Below, in pieces: positions 1 to 9,972 of a stretch of DNA of 17,380 nt. The stretch covers positions 1 through 17,380 of the forward strand of contig CAJVPP010001880.1 of the NCBI GenBank assembly GCA_910592005.1. Direction: 5' to 3'. The first letter of the stretch is position 1. Each line of letters starts with the position of its first letter. The notes under the pieces were generated by a model. That model saw only the letters and a program-made list of their open reading frames with translations, ran no database searches and was not told where the DNA came from. The position numbers were made by a program, and so were the translations under genes. This DNA comes from Funneliformis mosseae. Its lineage: Eukaryota; Glomeromycota; Glomeromycetes; Glomerales; Glomeraceae.

Positions 1-364
1 GTTCTCTTCTAATATTGTAATTAGTCTCAGAAAAACCTCTTGGAAATTGATTTAAGTAAAATTCATCTACATAATGTAGAAGAACAAAATTTTGATTTGG
101 TTAGTTAAATTTTGCAATATTTTGTTCAAGCGGAATATAAAGTAAATGTTTTGAAGTATTTTCTAAAAAATCCTTTGGAAATTCCATAGATAAAAAATTA
201 AAAAGAAAAAATCGCGTTAAAACGAAGTTAAAAGAACACATTAAAAAGAACGCGTTAAACATGATCAAAAATGATCTACGTTTTTGATTAATCAAAAAAG
301 CGAATTTTGATCGCAAATTTTATTGGTCGAAATGTTTGTACAATCCAATCACAAAATCTGAACG
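1..364. other. Unassigned sequence with palindromes, upstream of the LINE remnant
   Basis: No credible gene is visible. The stretch holds a perfect 18-bp palindrome at 281-298 (TTTTTGATTAATCAAAAA), two copies of CGCGTTAAA near 213 and 251, a GCGA...TCGC pair near 300-313, and an inverted ATTGG/CCAAT pair at 322-326 and 345-349. The LINE-like reading frame only becomes recognisable after about 365, so this is probably the flank of a 5'-truncated insertion. The clustered short palindromes and CCAAT boxes could be a promoter or part of another repeat. That reading is inference. Confidence 0.4.
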
Positions 365-1510
365 ATCAACTTTAAAATGGCCTATTATGATCCCTTATTA
401 TATCACATACAAAATACTGATCTTAATTATAATCTATCAGCTGAATAGCACCTACATATTGGTAATACTTCAATATTTACAGTTTCAATACAAGTCTTCA
501 TACTTTCCTATATAGATGATACCCTTTGGATTAATAAATCTAAGGATGATCTTGAGCTGATCTTAACAATAGCTGATGACTTTTACTAACTTAATAGTAT
601 TCTAGTTAACTGGGATAAATTCATATTACTTTCTTCAGTACTGATAGTATCATCCATACACTTTAGACTAGCATACAATAAAAAATGAATTAAATTAATG
701 AACTTTAAATCATCTACCTGTTATCTCTGTATTTGGATTTCTCTTATCACAAATTGCCTGTTTATAAAACAACAAGTAAAGAATGAAATCTATAATGCTA
801 CTTTGACAATCAAAAAAAAATTCCTCACAAATAAATAACTCAAAGTAGTCTTTAACTTAGTCCTCTTGCTAAAAATTCTGTATCATACTCTATTAACATT
901 TTTTAATTACAAATTTTGTGATTAGATTATGGGATCGTATTGAAAAATTTTTAGGTCAAATCTTCATTTATCTAAAAGTATCCTAGCAGTCATTATTCAT
1001 TCATCATTATTTTATAATATTACACACTTATATTTAACACAAATTCAAGCAAAAATTTCTAACTTTATCAAATCTATCAATGACAAAGATCTATTAGGCA
1101 CTACATCTCTGATCTGTTTTAGATTGCTTCAAAATAATGAATGGCTTATTAAATCACCTTTAGCATTTTGGCTGTATGATGACTCCTTCAAATTTAAAGA
1201 CTGGTGGACTGCTCTGCTCTCTGCCCTAAAATCACTCAATATCATCATCTCAAATAGTAATACTAAGGATAATTGCATAAAAAGAAGACAATTTCCCTTA
1301 TATAAGATTTTCAATAAAACAGATTATCGCACCTTTACTCCAGTTTTAAGAAGTAAATAACTCATATTTCTTGACCAGATTATAACATCAGATAGTGCAA
1401 CACTCTTCATATTACCTGACCTTAAATATTCAGCAGCTTGTCTGAAAATTCTCAAGACTTCTGCTTGGTTTCTCAAATTACAATCTTTGCTTATATCTTC
1501 ACCTAACATA
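365..1510 (+). pseudogene. LINE reverse transcriptase fragment, broken
   Basis: This covers the RT palm and thumb/connection part of the element. Near 514-525 the translation reads SYIDDTLWIN, with the two catalytic aspartates intact. The next stop is TAA at 587-589. Several further breaks follow before a readable block at 1124-1360 (FKDWWTALL, FPLYKIF). This resumes after a stop as IFLDQI, and the readable stretch ends around 1510. The fingers and the first catalytic aspartate motif are absent because the copy starts inside the domain. It cannot make a working polymerase. Confidence 0.8.
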
Positions 1511-2056
1511 AGAATTATTCCTTCAAACTATCATCGCCCATACACTAATAATATATACTCAATTCCTCTGATCTATATTAAAAATAATACATACTTTACT
1601 GTAGGTTAGCATTTAAATTCCCATTCTACTATAATCAGAAAGGTACTCAGAATCGAAAATGATATAGTTCACTTATAATATTTTAATGCATTGTTAGACC
1701 ATACTTTTAAAACTTTATTGTTATCATACACTAAATGCTTTCTAAATGATGATTCTTCCTTTATTCCTTCTAATATGAGAAATAAACATAAAGTTTGCTT
1801 TATAATTTTTTTTTTACACCTATGTGCTGACATCAAGGCCCTCTCCTTCCAACTATTGGTCATATCTGTTCTTTGTTCCTTTACATACTTTATGAAATTG
1901 CTTTATATAATTATAATTTAATTGATAATAATGCATTTAATGTTCCTCCACCTTATCCTTCCCATCTCTTATACCTGATCAAAAATTTTTTTTTAATATA
2001 GAAATCCTCAGTAGTTAGATAATCTTAAAAGTCACTTCATACAATCAACTAACCTC

Positions 2057-3350
2057 TCATTTTATACTGATGGTTTTCTTACTAACTTAGGTACTTCTTC
2101 AATCTGTATGGACGTGATCTGGTTGCAATCTGATCCTTTAGTACCTTTACTTTCCTTTAATGCTACACTCATTCTTTCTCAACCTTCATCTTCTCTAGCA
2201 GAACTAGTAGCGGTACTAACTGCTATATATGTAACTCCTACAAATGCTGCAGTTAATATTTTCACTGACTCACAAAATATCATTTTATCTTTTGATAAAA
2301 TGAACTACTTCTACACCTTCTCTCCTACCTTTAACCCCATTTTTAAAATCTCCTTTTACCTAATTTGATTTCTTGTTATAAAGTTAATCAGAGATAAATC
2401 CATTTCCATTGTTTTTCATAAAGTCAAAGCTCACTTAAATAATTATTATAATAATGTAGTTGATGTATTAGTAAAAGCTGATGGTCTCCCAATCATACCA
2501 AATAACAAATTTCTAGAACACTATTATAATCTCTATTTCTATGAGGATATTATGCTTATTCCACCCAGATTATTCATGAAAGACCTCCTTAGATCAATCA
2601 ATTTTTATAATATACAATTATTTTTATACTTTAAGAAATACAACACAATAGATGTTGATTGAATTCAAACCTCTTTCATTTTCAACGATAATGAAAACAA
2701 CTTCTATACATCCTTCAAAGCCTCTTCCATTCGCAAATTTAAAATCAAACAAATGCTTGAACTGCTCTCTACCCTAGAAATCCTCAAGATAAGACATCTA
2801 AATCTATATGATCAATTATGAAATTGTTTTAGATGTTTGTGTACTTATGAAACTTTTAATTACGTTTGGACTTGTGCCAAAATTAAACATCAAATTATTG
2901 ATATTATATCTTCAACTAAAAGGTTTTTTATACATCTCACTATATTGATTTCAGACACTCAGGATTTTACGGATCTTCTTGATTTGACCATCTGGTCCCT
3001 AAATGATTAACTTGACTCTCTTAACTTTATTGATTTAATCAAAGGAATTATACTCTTTCCCTATTCAACAAAATATACTGCCTTATTAACAACCTCTAAC
3101 TAACAAACGGTCTCCTATCTTCTACTTACTATTATTCATTCTCTCAAATAAAATCCATTTGGCTTGATCATTGCAATGATATTAAATATTTTGAAAACCT
3201 CAACAACATCTCACTCAATAATCAAAAATTACATTTCACTAATACCAGTTTTCTTTCGTCATCATCACACACTTTTAGTATTCCTTCATACTTTATTTTT
3301 TCCTTTAGGTTTGGTATGAACTGGTTGAATTTTTAAATCAATAGTAATCA
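2057..3350 (+). pseudogene. LINE RNase H domain and C-terminal region, broken only by nonsense codons
   Basis: A single reading frame carries an RNase H type I signature: FYTDG (first Asp, 2060-2074), SLAELVA (Glu, near 2193-2213), NIFTDSQ (Asp, near 2257-2277), and KVKAH then VVDVL (His and last Asp, near 2420-2470). RNase H removes RNA from the RNA:DNA hybrid during retrotransposition. Downstream there is a CFRC...WTC zinc-knuckle-like patch near 2825-2880. The frame is kept for over 1 kb but interrupted by TGA at 2366-2368, 2660-2662 and 2819-2821 and by TAA at 3008-3010 and 3101-3103, with no indel needed between 2060 and about 3180. It is a dead copy. Confidence 0.82.
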
Positions 3351-4577
3351 CGTTCTCTGTACTAAATGGTTGAATCTATTCTAAGTTTATTTAGGTAAGT
3401 TAGTCTAGAACGGTGCAAGGTTTATTTTGATTTAGTTTTATTGCTAAATAGGAATTTTTGTATTCTCTATCTTGTAATTTATAATTTTGTAAAATTTTAC
3501 TTTACTTCTAAATAAAGATTATGCAAAACTACCACATGTAAAAAAAAAAAAAAAAAAATTATAACTGCAATTTTTAACTTCAAATAATAAACTAGTGGTC
3601 AGTTTAATTTAAAGACTAAACTGGCAGTTTTTGAACTGAATTGAACTGAGTTGAACCAATAATATCCCTAGTATAATAACTTCTAAAAATTAATATATTA
3701 AAAATATATATATAATTAAAAAGTTTAGGCATTAAATAATAAAAATAAAATTATTTTTATAAAAAAAGTGCATTCTTTTTTAAAATATAAAATCTACTGA
3801 TCATCTAATTTCTGTTCTATACATAATATAAATTTATAATTTTACAGATTATTAAGATTAATATTGAAATTAAATTAAAAATTTTTTTTAATAAATATTA
3901 TTAATTAACTTTAAGAATTATGATGGTCAGATACTTATAACCGTTACTATATTATATTTATAAAAAGCTAATGATTTAATTTATTAAATTAATTAATTAT
4001 TTTTATAAACTACATAGTAGATATTAATATTATTTAATTAATATTTCAAAAGAACCTAGAAATATATATATATAGAAATAAGATTTAATGATACTTAATC
4101 ATTATAAAAGTATTAGATAAGGTAAGGTTTTAATTTGTATATTTTTTAAATTTTTTTAGTTATAATTAAGTTATCAGTTTAAGTATTTTTAGGCAAATTT
4201 TTAATATATAAGGTTAGGTTTATATATTTTAGTCTAAATTTAGTAATCTTATATATGGTAAATAATTATAGAATAGCAAATTTTAGATTGTATATGAAAT
4301 GATATAAAAAATTTTAATTTGATGATTAATTATAGTTGCATAATTAATTATAATTACATAATTAATATCACTGAAAATTAACTTCTTTTTTTAATAAAAA
4401 AAACACTTTTACTTTATTTAATATAATTTTTAAAAAATACTTATTTTTTAAATTTAAATACTTGAACTTATAAGAACTCTTATTAAATATAATTTTTTCA
4501 TTTTTGTAGATTTTAATTTTATATATATTTAATATTTTTTTTTTATAAACATTAATATAGAGATTTTATGATGAAAA

Positions 4578-5095
4578 TTGAGCACTTTGATTAAAAGTCA
4601 ATTGTTTTTTATCTCTAAGTAAATATTTTTTAGTAGGTTCAATACTATTTATATCTAATTTTTTATATTGATTAGATTAATATTTATATAGTAATATGTG
4701 TTTTTGTAACTTTATTAATACTATAATATTTTTTTTAACTTCACAGGATAATTTGAGCATTTTAGTTAAAGTCAATCACTTTTTATCTCTAAGTAAAAGC
4801 TATTTAGCAGATTTAATACTATTTATATCTAATTTTTTATATTGATTGAATTAATATTTGTGTAAAAATAATTTTTTTTTATAATTTTACTAAATTAGTC
4901 ATACTTTTTTAACTTCACAGATTAATTTGATTATTTTGATTAAAGTAAACTGCTTATTACATATTAAATAAAAATATTCTATATATTCAAAACTATTTAT
5001 ATATAAATTTCTTTTTCAATTAATTTAATATTCATTAAGTAATAACTTTTTGTAACTATATTAATTCTCAAATTTTTTATTTTTTGAATATTTAT
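4578..5095. repeat. Tandem repeat, about 3 copies of a ~174-bp unit
   Basis: The landmark TTGAGCA...TTTTAGTTAAAGTCAAT recurs at 4578, 4753 and (diverged) 4927, giving periods of 175 and 174 bp. Within each unit the order is the same: TTTTTATCTCTAAGTAAA, then AATACTATTTATATCTAATTT, then TTATATTGATT, then TTTTTGTAACTTTATTAAT-like, then TTTTTTAACTTCACAG. Copies 1 and 2 are close to each other and copy 3 has diverged. No coding potential is visible. The edges, especially the right one, are approximate. Confidence 0.75.
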
Positions 5096-5640
5096 TTGTG
5101 TAAATTATTAAATATTATATTAATATAAATGTATATCACAAAATTATCATACTTTATAAAAAAGTATTAAATAAAAGTATTTAAAAGTTATTACTTTGTT
5201 TTATTATAATTAATTTTTTAAATAAATTTTATTTTATTGTATTTTTAAAATTATATAAAACAATAATTTATATAGCATTACTAATAATGGTTAGAATTTT
5301 ATTTGCATAATTTTATAGAATTTTGATGTCAGATATTAACTTAACTTATTGCTATTATAAAATGATCTACGTAAAGCTATATTAAAAATTTTTTTGATTA
5401 CTTTACCTATATATATATATTTTTAGGTTCTATTTTAAATAATTTAATTTAGTTTAAGTTATAAATTAATCTTAATTTGTATTAAAATTTCAATTTAATT
5501 CAATTCATAATTAAATTATAAATCACAAAAGTCTTGATCTAAAACTAAAAATATTAGATTAATTTAAAAATCAATTCAATTATATATACTTTATAATTGA
5601 TTAAAACAATTTATATTTTTAATTATTCTAATTAGATGAT

Positions 5641-5903
5641 ACTTTTATTATTTAATTAAAATATAAAAATGATTATTTAATTGAATGATCTTTTTATTGT
5701 TCAATTAAAATGATAATTTTAATTAAATAATCTTTTTATTATTTAATTAAAATAAATTTTTATCATTTTAATTAAATAATATTTTTATTATTTAATTAGA
5801 ATAATAATTTGATTATTTTAATTAAATAATAATTCTTTTATAATTTAATTAGAATAATATTTAATTATTTAATTAAATAATTTTTTTATTATTTAAATAA
5901 AAC
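5641..5903. repeat. Minisatellite of ~42-51-bp units, each an inverted repeat
   Basis: Five units plus a partial sixth start at about 5641, 5690, 5732, 5781, 5831 and 5882. Each unit carries ATTATTTAATTAAAAT followed by its own reverse complement ATTTTAATTAAATAAT, with a short variable centre, so every unit can fold into a hairpin. Units are separated by CTTTTT or ATTTTT. The array is noncoding. Alternating arms of the same palindrome could also be read as one long run of the two half-motifs. Confidence 0.75.
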
Positions 5904-7096
5904 AGTGATAAAAATGAAATTTTAACTGAGATAATATGATAAATATTTATGAAAGCAAATTTTTCTTTATTATTAATTATTCATAATTTATGATAAAATA
6001 ATTTTATATTATAATAGTAGAAAAATAATAATAATATAAAAAGAAATAATTAAAATTTATTAAAAGGCTAAAAAAGAAATTTAAAATAATATTTTATCTT
6101 TGTAATATAAGTTAATCTTGATAGTTTTATTAATAACAAAGTAATTAATTTATTTAAAAAATTATATAGTTAAATTTTTTTATAATGCATTACATTAGTT
6201 ATAGATAATCTAAAAGAAATTTCAAAAAATTTAGAAACTTTGATAGTTCTCTCTTCTTTTTTTATTATATATATTATATCTAATAAATAATTTTATATAT
6301 AAATAAATAAATAAAGTTTGCTAAATTTCTAAATAAATATAATAAAATTGATAATTTTAATAAATATTAATAAATATTATCCCTGCAATAGTATTGTAAA
6401 CAAATTTTCCTGACAATTATAATTAATAATTAAATTCATTTTTAATTACTTTAAATATTTTTAAAATAATTTATTAAAAATTAATACTTTATAAGTAAAA
6501 ATGTAAAAAAATGTAATTAACTAAATGGTTTTTAAAGATAAATAAATATATATTAAAAAGTTAAAAATTTCAAATTCATATACCTTGTCTATTGATTTTA
6601 GAAATATGAAAATACTACCATTTAATAGGTTTTAATGAGATAAACCAATATACTAAATTTTATTTTTATTATTATTTTTTTTTGTGATTATTAGATAATC
6701 CGTTATTTTTAAAACTGAAAAATTTAAAAATTGTTATACTGTATATTAATAATTGTTATTTTAAAAATTTAAAAAGTACAACTATTAACGTCAAGTGCAT
6801 TTTAATATGATAAACTTTATTTCATCTTTATGATCACTAGATAAAAAATATTACAATTATATATTTATCATTTAAGAGATATTAAATTTCATATTAACTA
6901 GAATATTCAACCACTGATTCAATACCAATCGAATATATTTTAATACTAATTAGAATTGAAATTGCGAAATTTGAATTGGAATAATTATGTAATGATTGGC
7001 TTAAATTTATAAAATAAGAAAATGATGTAATTCTATAAAATTTTATATAAGAATAGTTTTAACAATTTTTATAATTAAAAATTATAATTTTTAAAA

Positions 7097-7920
7097 ATGC
7101 CTCCGGTTTTTTAATGGTCTGAACAAGAAATCCGTGTATTGATTAATGAAAGACAAGGAAAGAATGTAGATTATTATAGGATTTTTGAAAGGTCTAAAGT
7201 AGAATTTTGGAATTAAATAGCGGAAAAATTTAAAGAAATGAATACAGTTTTTACAGGAATACAATGCAAAAAAAGAAATTTAAACACGTAAGAGAGTGAA
7301 GGTAAGTAAAATTTTTGTAAGAAATATAATTAATTTTTATTAGTCAAAGTAATATATATATATTATTTCATCTTTACGAAAGGAAAGGAGAATCTTTATT
7401 TGGTAAAGTTTTGGAATGAATTTAAATCCCATTAGGATAAAGCCGCGTAAGATTAAGTTAATATTAGAAAGTTTTCTATAACAAATTCAATTTTATTTTT
7501 ATTTTTTAGCATCACAAGTAGAAGAAAATAGGTGTAATAATTTGAAAAAACAAGAAGCGCGTAAGTATATTTAAATTGATCATTTGCTATTAAATTTTGA
7601 TTCACAAAAAATTTAAATTTTAGAGCGAAACTCCTCACGAAGTTTTTCTTCCTCCCCTCTATAAGAATCCGCCTCACATCCACCATCACGACGTTCCTTT
7701 TCCTTCCCTTCACAATGACTTTCTTCTCCCTCTCCTTCTCAACAATTTATCCAATTATAGATATCCAGCTTTTATCACTCTTTTTAAATATCTCACTACT
7801 GTCATTCTTTTCCTTAATTATTCCGCTTAATTCTTTTTACCAAATATCATTTTTTATATATACTTTTTTACTGACTTTCTTCCTAAAAAAAAAAACCTGA
7901 ACGAAGCTTGCGATCAATAA
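7097..7920 (+). pseudogene. Myb/SANT-like DNA-binding protein relic
   Basis: From ATG at 7097 one frame reads WSEQEIRVLI, then FERSKVEFWN, then FTGIQCKKR. This resembles the Myb/SANT-like (trihelix/MADF-type) DNA-binding domain, with spaced tryptophans and a basic final helix. The frame has TAA at 7112-7114, 7214-7216 and 7289-7291, followed by an intact-looking splice donor GTAAGT at 7302. A second block near 7392-7440 reads LVKFWNEFKSH and then a stop. A third, serine-rich block lies at about 7620-7720. Preserved exon-intron form with stops points to an inactivated gene rather than a processed copy. The exact 3' limit is a guess. Confidence 0.55.
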
Positions 7921-8951
7921 TTAGACAGTAATAAAATGCATTTTTAATTTTTATACAAATATTTTACTATTAAAATTGTCATTTAATTTAAATTGCCAAA
8001 AAAAAAAAAATTTATGAGACGCAAAATCCGTTATATTAAGTGATTCGTCCGTAAAAGAAAAATATATATTATAATTATAAAGTTAAATTATTTTATTATA
8101 TTATAATATTTAAGCTTTATTAAATATGCATTTGATAGTTCAAAATATAAATAATACAATTAAAAAGATATATATAAATTTATAAATATCAAGAATATAT
8201 AAATCATAAAATATCAAAATTTTATAAAACAATATAAATAAATGCAAGATTTATAAATAACTTTCAATTGAAGCCCCTTACATTCGAAAGCCGAAACCCG
8301 AAAACCATATTAAAATCATTATAATAGGTGCTTTATCCAAAAGTTTCATTTCAATCATCTAATTCCTTTTGATTGCTTGAAAGAAAATATGGAGGAATAC
8401 TCCGAAATCTTTCTGTTAAATATAGTAAGTAATAAAATAGGTAAAACTTCTCGATTTAGATTATAAATCATATATAAGGTGGGGAAATTGTCCATAACAA
8501 GTTTTAAAAATACACAAATTACCTCATTTTCTTTAATAAATTGGTTAAAATTGGAAAGATGATAGCGATAGATTATGCAGTGAAATTAAATTTTTTTTAT
8601 CCAGAATCGAAGGTCGGTCCGGTGATTTCTACAAGCCATTGTTACCAAAAGTCTCGTAGTACCTATTGTCATGTGACAGCGGAGTACATAGAACTTACCT
8701 AAACAATTTATGTTAATTTACGTTGTATTACGATGATTAGTACAACATTGACACGTTCAACATTTAAAATACAAAACAAACCCCATATTTTAAATTTTTA
8801 TTTCATTTCCAACTTGATATAATTTCACTAGCTCAAAGCATCAAAATCCTAAAGCAAAGTGTTGAAAACGCGAGTATAACTTTCCATCGTAAAAGAAAGA
8901 TTTTTTCTCCCAGTGATTTTATAGACGATCCACAATATACTTGTTCGTAAC
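7921..8951. other. Intergenic region and probable promoter of the SET gene
   Basis: About 1 kb without a supported gene. The first half is AT-rich. From about 8590 to 8951 the sequence is clearly less AT-rich, as expected near a promoter. Notable sites are TCGGTCCGG at 8614-8622, which contains inverted CGG triplets (CGG-T-CCG), and TCATGTGA near 8670, an E-box-like octamer. A short ATG frame at 8390 ends in a donor-like GTAAGT, but no second exon could be found. Neither strand has a longer coding frame. Confidence 0.5.
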
Positions 8952-9937
8952 ATGAAAACGACGAACAATTCTAAAAGGAGAAAGGTCGAATTATCGGACA
9001 CGTTACAACAGTGGTTAGAATCTCGTATTAGACCTAAGCTTCAGATGAACTTAACTGCTGAACTAGCCTGGAAGGATATAATAAAAGACATTTTAAAGGA
9101 CATTTGTATAAAAATTTTGGCTCCACTCTCACTGGAAGTCTTTGCAAGTGCGATGAATCGGTTAGCTCAGATCGATGATAATGACCGTTTATATTTAATT
9201 GAAAGGATACTTACCTTTACTCCAAATCCTGATATGGTTTCTGGTGAAATGGAAAATGTGTTGAGAGATTATTTGATGTCACATCTTTCAACATTAAATA
9301 ATTCAAAAATTGAAATCAAACCAGACTTGATCGATGTGGCACAAGCTGTCTTGCAAAGGTCTCATAAGGATTGGATCAGTACCTGCGAAGCGATTTCATC
9401 ATTTCTTAAGGATTGTTCTACAAATTACAATACTGAAAGAAATGTTTACGTTGTATATCCACACTTATCTGACATCTCTAGAAAAATATTTTTAGATAAA
9501 GAGCAAAGAAATAGTGTAGAAAGATTTTTCACATTAGTACAGGATGTTGCTAGTTCTTTGGGTTTTAGGTTCAAAGATTTAGTTGAGACTTATGTAACTC
9601 CCCATGATCAAGATATGGTTCAAAATGTTATGAGTGAATTATTTCCAAAAGGATTGCCAATAGATAATAATAAAAAACTTCGACCTCGATGGCACAATCA
9701 ACAATATATGATGTTTTTAGCTTTGCAAAGGGCTCCAAATAAAACATTGTCACGTGGTGAATTAATTAAAGCCGCTATTTCCTTGGATGAAAAATGTAGT
9801 GATGAAACAGGCTTGCCACGATGTTTTACTGGTCAGGTGAGTGATATGATCATCAGTGGTTTAATTAATAACTCGTTTGTATGCCGATTTTATATGTTTT
9901 TTATCTCGTTCCCTTTTCCTTTTCCTTTTTGTTTTTA

Positions 9938-9972
<35 letters not shown>

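Larger units (their letters stand above)
365..3558 (+). mobile_element. Decayed, 5'-truncated non-LTR retrotransposon (LINE) with poly(A) tail
   Basis: In order, the sequence shows a reverse transcriptase palm fragment with the catalytic YIDD box near 514-525, a connection region (FKDWW near 1195-1210), an RNase H domain (2057-2500), a C-terminal region with a CxxC...WxxC zinc-knuckle-like patch near 2825-2880, an AATAAA at 3511-3516 and 19 A residues at 3540-3558. RT followed by RNase H, a 3' poly(A) tail and no LTRs are LINE hallmarks. The first part of the RT is missing, as expected of 5' truncation during target-primed insertion. Stop codons and frame breaks throughout make it inactive. 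I could not identify a target-site duplication. Confidence 0.85.
3559..7096. other. AT-rich gene-free stretch
   Basis: About 3.5 kb made almost wholly of A and T, with no open frame of coding quality on either strand. It contains the two repeat arrays listed separately, many homopolymer and TA runs (for example an AAAT run near 6299-6315), and possibly diverged copies of a longer repeat around 3915 and 5318. The element just after the LINE tail (3597-3660) has a short stem, CAGTTTA/TAAACTG. I see no tRNA, no snoRNA boxes I could defend and no gene. It is probably old, decayed transposon and intergenic DNA. Confidence 0.6.

Noticed and set aside
101..316. Minus-strand frame of 71 codons, Phe/Leu-rich
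   Set aside because: Composition is what AT-rich noncoding DNA gives by chance. No domain or convincing signal peptide, and no conservation could be seen.
3597..3660. Terminal inverted repeat of a MITE after the LINE tail
   Set aside because: Only a short stem is visible and I could not find a matching second end with confidence.
4560..5903. CRISPR-like array
   Set aside because: The repeats are directly adjacent with no unique spacers of constant length, and the window is eukaryotic.
7453..7713. Minus-strand frame of 86 codons
   Set aside because: It lies opposite the Myb/SANT-like relic and has a biased Lys/Asn/Phe content; it looks like a shadow frame.
7715..7900. Plus-strand frame of 61 codons, Phe/Ser/Leu-rich
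   Set aside because: It is a pyrimidine-rich stretch in a different frame from the relic's serine-rich block, with no recognisable feature.
8390..8440. Short ATG exon with GTAAGT donor
   Set aside because: No acceptor or second coding exon could be matched, so a gene cannot be supported.
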